DNA of 64,000 bases from Platanthera guangdongensis (taxonomy: Eukaryota; Streptophyta; Magnoliopsida; Asparagales; Orchidaceae): NCBI GenBank assembly GCA_039583875.1, contig CM077149.1, positions 22,953,194 to 23,017,193 on the forward strand. The letters run 5' to 3'. Under the pieces are notes generated by a model, which ran no database searches, had not been told where the DNA came from, and saw nothing but the letters and a program-made list of their open reading frames with translations. Shown here in pieces: positions 43,433-55,018 of this stretch. The stretch's first letter is position 1, and every line of letters begins with the position of its first letter. Position numbers and translations under genes: made by a program.

Positions 43433-44517
43433 TTCAGCAGATGCAGAGTATTTCGTCCAAGTCCAGAACTTTTCTCAGCTCGACGAAATTTATTCTCAGC
43501 TCGACGAATTTGGTTCTCTGCTCGACGAATGATGTTTGTCTGATATTGAAGATTGTCTATTCAACGAATGAAGACTGTCAGCTCGACGAACTCAGCTCAG
43601 CTTGACGAACTCAGCCCAGCTCGACGAACTCAGCCCAGCTCGATGAATTCAAGACTCTATTCGACGAATTCTGTTCTTCGGTCGACGATTCCAGACTAGG
43701 TCTTCTTCCGTTCCCGTCTCATTTCATGGCGCTGATTCCTGGACAATTAATGGCAGTTCTTAACAGAATACTACCGTCAGGATGCGCAGTTAATTCTGGA
43801 TTATCACATGTCGTTTTCCCATCGAAACAGTTGGGGAAACAATTAATTACTACTTCCTTTCCAGGCCGTCTATCATTACTGCTCGGCATTCAAAAATTCG
43901 ATGGCTCTCCTTGACAGACAGAGAGATATACAGAAACTAGAAGGAACAGAACAAATATACAACACCAGAACATCTAGAACAGCATAGACAGTGATTCAGA
44001 CAACACAAGAAAAGGATTTTCATTCTTGGCCCAGAGAGAAATTGATCTAGAAGAATAAGAACATTACATCAATATCAAGAGTCTTCTTCATCTGCTTTTA
44101 CTCAGGAGAACTTCAAAACAATACATTCATATCAGTTGCAAGAAGTTCCTGAAGAATTTCTCTGGACCTGGAATTCTAGGTCTTTGAAGACCTATCACCC
44201 TGAAGCAGTGCTCCAGTTTTCTTCCTGAACCATTCCACATCTCAGGGGGAGCAAAGCTGCTAAACAACATCCACAAGTCTTCTCATTTGACTTAAGAAAG
44301 AGAAGACCTCATCACCCTCTCACTCCACCTCTGTACAGGGTTTTAATTCCCTTCAAAATTATTCTGGTTGCAAGTCTCCCACCAAAAGACTTGAGGGTTT
44401 GGTTTTTGGGAACCTGATCAAAACCCCATTGGTGCCAGGACACCTGATCAACCACTTCCTGTAGTGGATTCCTACTAGGGTGGTAGAAGAGTGGAGTACC
44501 CAGATTTAGGGAACCAC

Positions 44518-44524
44518 TATAAAA
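44518..44524 (+). promoter_or_regulatory. TATA box of B 5' LTR
   Basis: TATAAAA in GGGAACCACTATAAAATTC, conserved in both LTRs of B (56799 in the 3' copy) and of E. A transcription start about 30 bp downstream, near 44550, is inferred. Confidence 0.65.
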
Positions 44525-44737
44525 TTCTTGTGTCGTCTGGTTGCTTTCTTTTCCTTTTTGTTTTCTGGCCTTGCTCTGTGATTGTGCTGTGATTAGTCTT
44601 TTGTTGCTTTCTGATTTATTGTATTTGCTGCACACACACACACAAAAATACAACAGCAGTTGTAAAAGTTTTAAAATCACCACATACTCTATTCACCCCC
44701 CCCTCTAGAGTATATTAGATCTAACTGCACTTTCAAT

Positions 44738-44750
44738 TGGTATCAAAGCA
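44738..44750 (+). other. Primer-binding site of B
   Basis: TGGTATCAAAGCA, two bases after the LTR; one mismatch to the initiator tRNA-Met complement. Confidence 0.88.
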
Positions 44751-44865
44751 AGGTTGGTTAAACATACCATACCTGATTGGTTGTACAGGCTAACACCTGA
44801 ACCCAAAGATCCCTTAGTTAGATCTCTTTGTTTTTATTCTGTTATTAGATTTTGTTCTCACAGAC

Positions 44866-46988
44866 ATGGCCCAAAACAAGGATTATACAAGCATCAGACC
44901 TCCAGTGTGCAATCTTAACAAGTTTGCCATCTGGAAGGCAAGAATCAGATTATATATGAACTCCATTGATGAGGATATTTTCTCTATCATCTCAACAGGT
45001 GTTCCTCCAGCTCCTACAACATTTGCCAGCACATCAACTAATCTGAGTGCAGTACCACCTCCAGACAATGCTGAAGCCTACAAGAAAGCCAAGATGGCTG
45101 ATGCAAAGGCTATGAATATTCTGGCCCAAACAATGTCAGATGACATATTTCAGAAGGTGGCTAAGTGCACCCAGCCAAGGCCATTTGGGACTCTCTCAAT
45201 CAAATGGTAGCAGGCTCAGCTGATGAAAGAAAGGATAGAAGATCCAGTCTCATTTCTCTCTATGAGAATTTCAAAAAGGATGAGACAGAATCAGTGGCTG
45301 AGATGTACAATAGATTAAGTTCAATTATTAGTGAACTCAAGACACTTGACAAGGACATCACCTTAACTGAGGTGAATGATAAGATACTGATGTGTTTCCC
45401 CAGTTCATGGGACTCCAGAATCTGGCCAATCAAAGAAGCCAGAAGCCTCAATGAGATCTCAACAGAATCTCTGCTAGGCAAGCTGAAGTCATATGAGCAG
45501 CTTGTCAAATCAAGAGAGGCAGCAGAACAGAAGGCAACTACACTAGTTAGGAAGGAGCACAGCTTGGCCCTCAAAGCCTCTGAAGACAATGAAACATCTA
45601 CCTCCAATGAAGAGTTAATGAGCCTCTTTGCCAAAAGATTCTACAAAATGGCAAGAAAGGATTTTAGAAGAAAATCATCCAGGCAGGATGATAAACCCAA
45701 GTATGACAAGACACCAACTAAGGAGGTTGTGTGTTTTGGTTGCAGAAAGCCAGGGCACTATATTTCAGAATGCCCAGAAAATCAGAAAAAGGACAAGGGC
45801 AAGGACAAGGATTCCAGAAGAAAATAAAGCAGCAGACCCTCCTCCAACAAGTATAAAAGGAAGGACAAAGGATTTGTTGCTGAGTCCTGCAGTGACACAG
45901 AAGAAGAAACATCCTCCTCTAGCTCCAGTGAAGAAGAGGAAGAAGCCAGATCCAAGGAGATGTGCCTAATGGCAATAGATGCCTCCAGAAGCAACTGTGG
46001 ATCAGATGAGGATTTTGAAGATGAATATGCCTCAGACTCAGAGGCAGATCAGGTGATCTCTAGTTTTGATTTCAATTCTGATTTGTTTAAATTAGAATTT
46101 AAAACTATGTGCATGGATTTAATAAACTCAGAGAAAGAGATAAAAACCCTGAGAACTAGACTAGAAAACCTAGAATGTGTCAGCACAGAAAACAGAAAAC
46201 TAACTGACCAATTGACTCTAGCTAATGAACAGATAATCAAATTAAAATCTGAATTATGTAAGGCAAAACAACTTGAGCAATCTCTCAATGGGAGAAGCCT
46301 CAGGCTGATGGATATCACAAGCACAGTAAATGCCATATTAAATGGCAGGCTGGGCTTGGGTGCTTCATCAGGTTTACCCCCCATAATAAAGAAGAATATA
46401 CTTTCCACTCCTATAAAGTTTATCACTGCTAAAGGTAAAGAGAAACTAACTGAAAAACCCAGATCAGAAAATAAGTCAAATCCCTTAGACAATAGCAACA
46501 AAAAACAGAAGAAAACTGTCAAAAACCAAGTTCAGCAAAATTCGTCGAACTTAGATCGACGAAATCCTGCAAAATCGTCGAACCCCGATCGACGAACGTT
46601 GAACACAAACTTTAGAAATAATTATTCATCTTACTGCGATCGACGAACTGTGTATGGTTCGTCGAGCAGAGGTCGACGAACGTGGGACGCAAAAAATGAC
46701 CATGGTCATTCTCTGAGTGGAGGTCGACGATCTCATCCACATTCGTCGAACTCTGGTCGACAAACCTACAATAATTCGTCGATCCCAGAACGACCAAACA
46801 TAAATAATTTCTCCTATAGAAATGTTAAAACAGCTAACAAGGCATTTAATCCAGTAGCTGATTGGATAATACCACCTAGGAGATATCACCCACTAGGGTA
46901 TAAGTCTCAACCTGCATTATCAGTCATTTCTAGTTTTTCTTTTCAACCAAACCAAGGACCCAAGGTAACCTGGGTCAAGAACAATTGA
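44866..46988 (+). pseudogene. B gag: capsid, CCHC knuckle, Ser/Arg linker
   Basis: ATG at 44866 (MAQNKDYTSIRPPVCNLNKF). A one-base frame change near 45170 and a TAA at 45825 interrupt it. Capsid, LLGKLKSYEQLV and knuckle CFGCRKPGHYISEC (about 45732-45773) are clear. An acidic Ser cluster, a coiled-coil-like region (46080-46300) and the TCGTCGA-encoded linker (SSNLDRR, SSNPDRR, SSRGRR) follow. It ends at TGA 46986-46988 after VTWVKNN. It would package RNA; the same gene is seen in A and E. Confidence 0.88.
46541..46795. repeat. TCGTCGA/TCGACGA block in B gag
   Basis: About 15 copies in coding sequence, read as SSN/SSS and RR pairs with spacers of variable length. Confidence 0.9.
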
Positions 46989-47016
46989 GCTTTATTTTCT
47001 GATATAGGTACAAGTG
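46962..47016 (+). other. gag-pol junction of B: stop plus +1 frame, intron-like
   Basis: AAG/GTAACC at 46962-46970, TGA at 46986, GATATAG/GTACAAGTG with pol from 47008. Skipping 46965-47007 (43 nt) restores the frame. The offset from the stop to the pol GTG is 28 nt here against 19 in A and E; the difference is nine. Confidence 0.45.
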
Positions 47017-50000
47017 AAGAACTATCCAAGGCTAAGTCAGACATGGTACCTGGACAGTGGTTGCTCCAAGCACATGACTGGCAGCAAAGCAAATCTCACC
47101 AACTATAAATCCAAGTTTGGACCAAAAGTGATATTTGGAGACTCAAAGAGTGGTCAGTCAGAAGGATATGGAAGAGTAAGCATTGGAGCAGTGACCTTCA
47201 AAAAGGTGACATATGTAAGAGGACTTAAACATAACCTTATATCCATAAGTCAATTATGTGATGAAGGTTATCAGGTACATTTCAACTCTACCTCTTGTTC
47301 TATTATAAATGATAAAAACCAAACTGTTTTAATTGGACTTAGACAAGTAAACATATATTTAGTAGATTTCATTTTTGCCACAACTGATATTTGTTTACTC
47401 AATATCTCTAGTAACCAAAATGAGTTATGGCACAAAAGGCTAGGACATGTAAACCTTAAGAACATATCTAGGTTATCTAAAGACAACCTTGTTAGAGGTT
47501 TACCTTCTGGTCCCTACAAGAAGGAAAGCCTATGCAGGGCTTGTCAACTAGGCAAGCAAACTTAAAACTAGCTTCAAATCCATTAATAAAAGTGATTCAC
47601 CTAGGATATTGTATCTGCTTCATGTGGATCTTTTTGGACCCATTGCAGTACAAAGCCTGGGAGGGAAGTCTTACACCTTAGTTATTGTTGATGATTTCTC
47701 CAGATTCAGTTGGGTAGCCTTCCTGAGAGCTAAGTCAGATACATTCAAAGTTCTTACAGATTTTCTCAAGACCATACAGATTGAGTTCTCTACTCATGTT
47801 GCATTGATCAGAAGTGATCATGGCACAGAGTTTGAGTCTCTTCTTATGCATGAGTTCTGTGAGAAGGAAGGTATCAGGCAGTGCTTCTCAGCTCATAGAT
47901 CTCCCCAACAAAATGGGGTTGCTGAAAGGAAAAATAGGACACTCATTGAAGCTGCAGGTACATTGTTAGCAGATGCCTACATGCCTCTATCCTTTTGGGC
48001 AGAAGCTGTAAACACAACTAACTATGTCCTAAACAGATGCCTTATACATAAACTAAAACACAAGACCCCCTATGAATTACTTAAAGAAAATAAACCTAAA
48101 ATCACTTACTTTAAAGTTTTTGGTTGCATATGTTACATCGACACTAATAACAAACGATACATCAGAACATTTGAGGCTAAGGCTGAAGAAGGGATTTTTC
48201 TAGGATATTCCCAAGTAATCAAGGCCTATAGGGTTTTCAATAAATCATCCCTTAAAATTGAATAATCTGTCCATGTGTTTTTTGATGAAGCTAACATGTC
48301 TTATAAGGAGAAAGACATTTCTACCAATAGTCCTTTGCAGGTTTCACCATTGTGTGAGTCTATGGATGGACTAAACCTTACCCAAGAGGTTCCACCTCAT
48401 CCCACTCCACAGGCTGCTGAAGATAGTGAAGAAGAAATTCAAGAGGGAGTAACTGAACTTCCATCAACAGCCAGCACCATTCCTCAAGAGGAATTGTTTG
48501 CAGAAGTTGTTGCTCAACCAACTCCACAAACTGATCTTATCACACTTAGAGATCACCCCAGATCTCAAGTGATTGGGGACATTTCAGTTGGTGTACAGAT
48601 AAGACATCAGCTCAATCAAGACTTGATGCATGCCTGTTTTCTCTCTCAAATTGAACCTCTCACCATCCTTGAAGCTGAGCAAGATCCCCACTGGATTCTT
48701 GTAATGCAAGAGGAACTAAATCAGTTTGAGAGATGTAGAGTTTGGGATTTGGTTCCAAGACCCCATAACTATCCAGTCATTGGAACCAAATGGGTCTACA
48801 GGAACAAATTAGATGCAGAAGGGAACATAGTAAGGAACAAGGCTAGACTGGTTGCCCAAGGATATAGGCAAGAAGAAGGAATAGACTATGACCAAACCTT
48901 TGCCCCTGTTGCAAGGTTGGAGGCCATTAGAATATTTCTAGCCTATGCAGCATACAAAAAGTTCAGGGTATTCCAGATGGATGTCAAGAGTGCCTTTCTG
49001 AATGGTGTACTTCAAGAAGAGGTTTATGTAGAACAACCTCCAGGTTTTATCTCTCTAACTCAACCCTCTTATGTTTACAAGTTGCATAAAGCTCTATATG
49101 GTTTAAAGCAAGCTCCAAGAGCTTGGTATGAGACCCTAGCTAGCTTTCTTTTAGAGCATAAATTTATAAGAGGAATCATAGATAAAACCCTTTTCACTAG
49201 ACATCATAAGGACCAAATCTTATTGGTACAAATATATGTGGATGACATTATTTTTGGGTCTACTGATCCCAAATTGTGCCAGAGGTTTGCTGACCTCATG
49301 CATTCCAAATTTGAGATGAGTAGCATGGGTGAGCTTTCCTACTTCCTTGGTCTCCAAGTGAAGCAGCTCCCTGATGGTATCTTCCTCTCCCAATCTAAGT
49401 ATGCCAAAGAGCTTATTAAAAAGTTTGGGATGGGTGATGCTTCAGGAATGAAAATACCTATGGCTGCAAATGCTGTTGTGGACTCTGATGCAGCAGGGAA
49501 ACCTGTAGATCAGAAACATTATAGGGCAATTGTTGGATCCCTATTATACTTAACAGCTAGCAGGCCTGACATAATGTTTGCCACATGTCTTTGTGCTAGA
49601 TTCCAAGTGAATCCTAAAGAATCTCATCTTATTTTTCTAAAAAGGATTTTGAGATATATAAAGAGTTGTCCTAGTTTAGGACTCTGGTATCCTGCAGAGT
49701 CAGAATTTGAGTTAACTGGATACTCAGATGCTGACTATGCTGGATGTAAAGTGGACAGGAAAAGTACCTCTGGAACTTGCCAGTTCCTGGGTATGAGACT
49801 TGTCTCTTGGTTTTGCAAAAAGCAGACATCTGTGTCTACATCAACTGCTGAGGCAGAGTAGATGGCTGCTGACAGCTGCTGCTCACAGATGCTATGGATA
49901 CAAAACCAACTCCTAAATTATGGTATCAACTTAAATAATTCAACCTTATTTTGTGATAATACTAGTGCTATTGCTATAGCACAGAATCAAGTTCATCATT

Positions 50001-50179
50001 CTAGGACTAAACATATTGAAATAAGACATCATTTCATTAGAGATAATGTGGACAAAAAGAAAATTAACTTGATCCACATTCCTACTGATCTATAGAGAGC
50101 AGATATCTTCACCAAGCCCTTGGATGAGAAAACCCATCTATTCTTTATAAATCAACTGGGAATGATTGATGGAGAATAG
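47008..50179 (+). pseudogene. B pol: protease, integrase, RT, RNase H
   Basis: Protease WYLDSGCSKHMTG at about 47043; pre-integrase zinc WHKRLGH and CRACQLGKQ, then a one-base insertion near 47563. The integrase core (47609-48265) has its D, D, E ([25 protein letters not shown]). A TAA at 48263 precedes the long RT-RNase H frame (48275-49861: [37 protein letters not shown]). TAG stops sit at 49859 (in the AEAEY motif) and 50093. Pol ends LGMIDGE at 50179. Four or five lesions; dead, but younger looking than E. Confidence 0.9.
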
Positions 50180-50204
50180 TTAAATTAATTTCTGTCTGCA
50201 TTCG

Positions 50205-50435
50205 ATGAATTTTCCAGAGTTCGTCGAACGAAGTTCGACGAATTAGGGAAAGTTCGAGAGATTCTCGTCAAACGGAGATCGATGAATTCTCTGTGTGGAA
50301 ACAATTTTCGTCGACCGGCGATCGACGAACCTTGTTTCAAAAACCATTTCGTCGAACTGAGTTCGACGAACTGTTTTCAATTCTTCTGAATGGGTTCGAC
50401 GAACTACTCTTCTAAACCTTATTTCGTCGATCTCA
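50205..50435. repeat. TCGTCGA block between pol and third ORF of B
   Basis: Includes TTCGTCGAAC-TGA-GTTCGACGAA (about 50348), a perfect 10-bp stem with 3-nt loop. Confidence 0.88.
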
Positions 50436-50554
50436 GTTCGAAGATTTGTCTCTTTTTCGTAGCTTGTCGATTCATATTCTGCAAATCCTATATCTAGGTT
50501 TTTCTTCGATCTCCGTCCCGCACTTTCAGTTCCTTTGCTCGTGATCGTCGTTTT

Positions 50555-50581
50555 CTCTGTAATTTTCTTTGCAGGTCATCC
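50555..50581 (+). promoter_or_regulatory. Candidate 3' splice acceptor before B third ORF
   Basis: TCTCTGTAATTTTCTTTGCAG/GTCATCC precedes the ATG at 50582. AG at 50573-50574. Confidence 0.55.
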
Positions 50582-50734
50582 ATGGAGATTCCTCCAGGAG
50601 CACTTGCAGCGATGAAGTTTGACGCAGCATTCTCAATGGACTTTGAGTCCTTCCAGCACTCCGATCCCATTTTTCTGTATATCCTTGAATTATTGGAAGA
50701 ACTGCATCTCAAGGCCTTCATGACACGCAACATC

Positions 50735-50739
50735 AAGCT
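50735..50739. repeat. Target-site duplication of D (AAGCT), left copy
   Basis: AAGCT at 50735-50739 and 52263-52267 flank D exactly. Confidence 0.95.
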
Positions 50740-52262
50740 TGAAAGGGGAAACTAGATCTGATATACTCTAAAGGGGGGGTGAATAGAGTATATGGTGCTT
50801 TTTAAAATACAAATAAAAACTTTTGCAAAGCTTTACAACAATTGTTGTAATGAGTGTAAGCAGGGAAGCAAAAATAAAACTAAGCTATGCAGAAACTAAG
50901 CACAAGAAAATCTAGGCCAGAAACAAAAAGAAAACATGCAGAACCAGATGACACAAGGAAATATAGTGGTTCCCCAACTTGGGTACATCCACTCTTCTAC
51001 CACCCTAGGTAGGAATCCACTGCAGGATGAGTTGATCAGGTGTCCTGGGCACCAATGAGCTTTTGATAAGGTGCTCAAAAACCAAATCAGATTTTTTGAT
51101 CAGGTGTCTTGCCACCAATGAGCTTTTGACAAGGTGCTCAAAAACCAGATTCAAACTTTTGAAGGGAGTTTGAAAAACCCTTTACAGAATGGGGGTGAGA
51201 GAGTGATGGCAGTCTTCTCTTTCTCAAGCAACTGAGAAGACTATGTGGATTCAGTGATGTTGTCAAAGCTCCCCCTGAGTCCTTGAAATCTTCAGGAAGA
51301 TGAGCTTTGCTGAGGGTGATAGGCCTTCAAAGATAGATCTCCAGCAAAAGATGATTTCAGCAAGCTGAAATGTTGAGTGTCTGGAGTCTTGAGATGATGT
51401 TGGCCTTGAACACTTGAGAGCTGAAGAGATCTGAAAAATGTTTGAAAGCTTGATCTCTTTTTGATGAGTGTTCTTCTGAATTCTTGTTGACAGAATATTT
51501 TTTCAGAGTCTTGTATGTTGAGAGAGGTCCTTATTCTTGTCTATTCACTGTCTTTATTCAAAAACATTCTCTTTTATTCTCTGTCTCTGAATAGGATATT
51601 ACTCTGTCAAAGATAGCCGCTGGTCTGCATTGATTACAACATTAATTGCATAATATGTTCTGAAGGAAAGTCCACTGAATTGTTCCTTGAAAAATTCCTT
51701 GAAACTTGCTCCAGAAGTAAATGAAAATGGCTGGCAGATCTTCTGAATTAAATGCAGAATAACTTCTATCTGATTTGAATTTGAATTCTGAAAGATAACT
51801 GAAATCGTCGAACTGAGCTCTGCTATCGTCGAGCTGAGCTCAGCGAACTGGAAAATCCAAGCAGCAAAGAAATCGTCGATCTGAGCTCAAAGATCGTCGA
51901 ACTGAGCTCAGAGATAAGGATCCAGTGCAGAGTCAAAATCGTCGACCTGAGCTCAGCGATCGTCGACCAGAGCTCGACGATATTATGAGGGTTGAGCTCA
52001 GCGATCGTCGAATGGAGCTCGACGATCTGTCAATAGTTGAGCTAGACGATCGTCGACCGGAGTTCGACGAAACGTCGTGCTGAGCTCGACGATTTGGACT
52101 TAGTCTCCAGAAAAACTTGGGTCTTCAGGGCAGCTTCCAAACCTAGACTCCTGATCCCTTAGACTCAATTCTAATTGACCTATTATCTATACAGAAGGTC
52201 AAAGCATAAATTCCTAGAGACATAGTGATCCTGACCCAAATTAGTAATAGGGTGTTCCAACA
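50740..52262 (-). mobile_element. Element D: solo LTR of the A subfamily
   Basis: 1523 bp, TGAAAGGGGAAACTAG...GTGTTCCAACA, which is the reverse complement of A's LTR with TG/CA ends and a perfect TSD. No internal sequence, so it arose by recombination between two LTRs after insertion in B. It carries the same TCGTCGA block (51805-52100) and TGATCA repeats. Confidence 0.95.
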
Positions 52263-55006
52263 AAGCTACACTCAACAGAGATATGAGAATGGGTGTACAC
52301 TGCTACAATTTCTGAAGATGGAAATCTGACAGGAACAATTGGAAACACTGCCGTTTCTCTGTCTCCAACAGTAATCTATGAAATATTTGTGCTGATAAAT
52401 GGGGAAGACAACTTGGAAATGGACGCCGAGGAATATGCTGATATGCTGAAAGTCATGGGTTTCTCCGGCAACAACCCTAATAAGCTTCTGAAGAAACAAT
52501 TGTCCGCCGCTTATCAGTTTTTGGCTGACATTGTCGGGAAAATTCTAATGGGCAAGCACTCGGCGCACGACTACATCACTCGCCATCAATTCCTGATCAT
52601 GTGTGCAGTGCTCAACAAGCGTCAGGTGGATTGGGGCATGGTCTTCTTTGACCTTATCAAGAAAAGGATTAGCAAGAAGGAAGTCTGCTACGGCAGAATC
52701 CTGGGGATTTTCCTCCAGGAAAAGGCCAGTGAATGTTTGGTCTCCCCGACCACATTCATCAACGCCAGTAAGCGCCTCACCTGGGCCTTGTTTGGCAGAT
52801 GGGAGAGGACAATCTCCAAACCCTCCAAGGGTTCCTCCTCCTCCATCAATGCTTCTGAGAGCACCAGGACCGTCAAGGTCACTCCCCACCCTGAATCTGA
52901 AGAGGTCTTTCCCCCTACCAACTCTCTTCTCTCTCCTCCTGCACCTCAACTGACTCCTCCTCAACATCAATCTCCACCGCCTGATCTTACACATATACCT
53001 ACACCTCCACTTTCCCCCACTGCAACAAATATTCCCTCTCCTCCTCAATCCCCTCTTCCACCACAACTTTCCTCTATTCCCTCCTACACCATACCCACTG
53101 AACCACAACCTGTTCTATCTCCCTTATCCCCTCCACATATTCTTCCTTCCTCCTATACTATTCTTTCTCCACCTATGGATTCTTCCACCATTCCCACCAT
53201 CATCACTCTTCTGACTCCTCTTATTAAATCACTCATCACAGAGGCCATTACACCTCTGGTAAATTCAATTGATTCTTTATCTGCCAAAATCTCAGCTCTC
53301 TCTGCTGCCCCCTCTTCAATCAGGGGCCTGGCTCCAGGTTCTCCTGAACCCAGGCAGGGGGAGATGCTCCATGATGAAGCTGGTGCAGCAGCTGCAGAAG
53401 TGGATATAGTTGATACAGATACAGATACTACAGATATAGTTGATTCAATGCTTGATAATACAGATACAGTTACAGATACAGCAATAGATTTTATTCAATT
53501 TATGGAAACTGACAGTAGCTTTGATGAGTCAGTAGATTCAATAACAACTGTTGGTGATTTTCTTATAAATCCCACAGTCAATTTATCTGAGATTCTTCAG
53601 ATTTTTGATCCTGTATTTTTGAAACTTCCTTCAGTAGAGTTTGCTAAGCCATCTCTAGCTATTGTCCTGTATACCTTTCCAGCAACTCCAACAGTTACCA
53701 GGCAACTTTGTGCATCCTTTGCTGCTCCCTCTGCTGTTCCATCTCCTGTGTCTATCCCAGCAATCTGCCCTGTCCCAGATTTTGTCATGGATGATTCTCC
53801 CATGCCTGATCTACATGAGCTCATTCTGGCATACATTGAGGAAGAGAACAAGGCAGCAGCTGCAAGTTCTGTCTCTACTGCTGTTGAACCCTCACCCTCT
53901 GAATCTCCTATTCCCCATCAAGACAAACCTCTTACCATTCTTGATGCCACTCTGAGGAAGCTAAATGCTTTGTATGATAACCCTCAGAGTTCAAATTCTG
54001 ATGATGATGATGATGAATCAGATGAGGAGGCTGCTAAGAAGAGAAAGAAGTTGCTCTCTAAGAAAAGGAAAGCACCTCCTCCTCCTGCTCTCAAGCCTAA
54101 TCCCACTGCAGACACTCCATATTATATTCTACATAATGTTGCTCCTTACAAAGGGATACCTGCATGGATGTTGTTATCTAAGAACCAGCAAAAAGAAAGG
54201 AAGAGGAGTAGGAGATACTCTCCTCCCCCAGTTCATAGGTACAGAAAGGATCCCCCTCCTCCTCCTCCTCCTCTAGCAGCAGGTACCTCTGGCTCAAGCT
54301 CTCAAAGATCTACTCCTATTCAAACCTATCAGAGACAAACAGGGAGATCCTTTGGTAGTAGTCAGCCAAGGCCACCATCCTCAAGCAGTCAACACCATCA
54401 ACAACAGCAGCAGTCCCAGGAATCTAAGAAACAGGAAGCTGAAAGGCCCTATTCTCCTCCTGAAGATCCAGAAACAGCCAATACAGCAAGAATGGCAAGA
54501 TTCTAAGAAATCATTGGCTTATCTCTTATCAATAAAGCTAAAGCTGAAGGCAAGGACACAACAGGCTTAACCACTATGTCTCAGTACAGAAGAGATAAAC
54601 TGAAAAGATTTGGGAAAGCAAACAAACTACTAAATGTTGATGAATACATGAATCTTCACCCAGAAGCAGTTGTCCCCAGAGCCACTTCACTGAATATTAT
54701 AGGGGCAGCTGACTTGACTATGACCAAGGCTGAAGCTTCAGATCCCAATAGGGAAATCATTTTCAAGAAGCCAGGAGAAAAAGCACCTAAAGTCAAGTCA
54801 AAACAGAAGAAATCAGAGAAGTAATGCTGTGTTTTCTTTTCATTTCTGCTTCTGTTTCAGTTTACACTTTGACATTAAAACAAAGCCAGTATGTATATAT
54901 ATATCTGTTGCATGTGTTGTAAATTCTCTGCTAGATATATCTCTTTATTTTGCTTTGTTTTTCTGTTTGTTCTTTGCTTGGAGTTTCTGTTAGTGACCTC
55001 AACCAA

Positions 55007-55018
55007 ATAGGGGGAGAT
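55007..55018 (+). other. Polypurine tract of B
   Basis: AATAGGGGGAGAT immediately before the 3' LTR. 54825-55006 is the 3' untranslated part, with a short TA run at 54896-54903. Confidence 0.88.

Larger units (their letters stand above)
42741..44735 (+). repeat. 5' LTR of B
   Basis: 1995 bp. It contains TCGACGA motifs (42925-43195, 43470-43690), the TGTCGACA array (43205-43432), two CCTGATCAA copies (about 44390-44455), TATAAAA, an AC microsatellite (44632-44645) and a conserved end CCCCTCTAGAGTATATTAG. Confidence 0.95.
50582..54824 (+). pseudogene. B third ORF, interrupted by solo LTR D
   Basis: ATG at 50582 (MEIPPGALAAMKFDAAFSMD); D and its duplicated AAGCT split codon 53. Without them the frame is 905 codons with two stops, TGA 52284 and TAA 54504. 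Order: N-terminal globular part (residues about 1-240: VGKILMGKHSAHDYI, RQVDWGMVFFDLIKK, CYGRILGIFLQEKA, ALFGRWERTI); Pro/Ser-rich part (about 250-400); acidic middle with VMDDSPMPDLHELILAYI; Asp run near 630; basic KKRKKLLSKKRK and KERKRSRRYSPPP (about 645-715) with polyproline; C-terminal LNVDEYMNLHPEAVVPRAT and a Lys-rich tail. The basic patches suggest nuclear or nucleic-acid binding. No signal peptide, transmembrane helix or glycoprotein-like cysteine pattern. Confidence 0.78.

Noticed and set aside
43250..43605. Spaced TGTCGACA array looked like a CRISPR or satellite; overlapping small ORFs rich in CRHLDQS
   Set aside because: It lies inside a plant LTR, the repeat is an 8-10-bp palindrome with variable spacing, and a second copy is in the 3' LTR. 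The ORFs are translated repeat.
50740..52262. D as a truncated full element
   Set aside because: Both LTR termini and a perfect AAGCT duplication flank LTR sequence only, so it is a solo LTR.
50582..54824. Calling the third ORF an envelope gene
   Set aside because: Position alone supports it; no signal peptide, membrane helix or glycoprotein pattern is visible.
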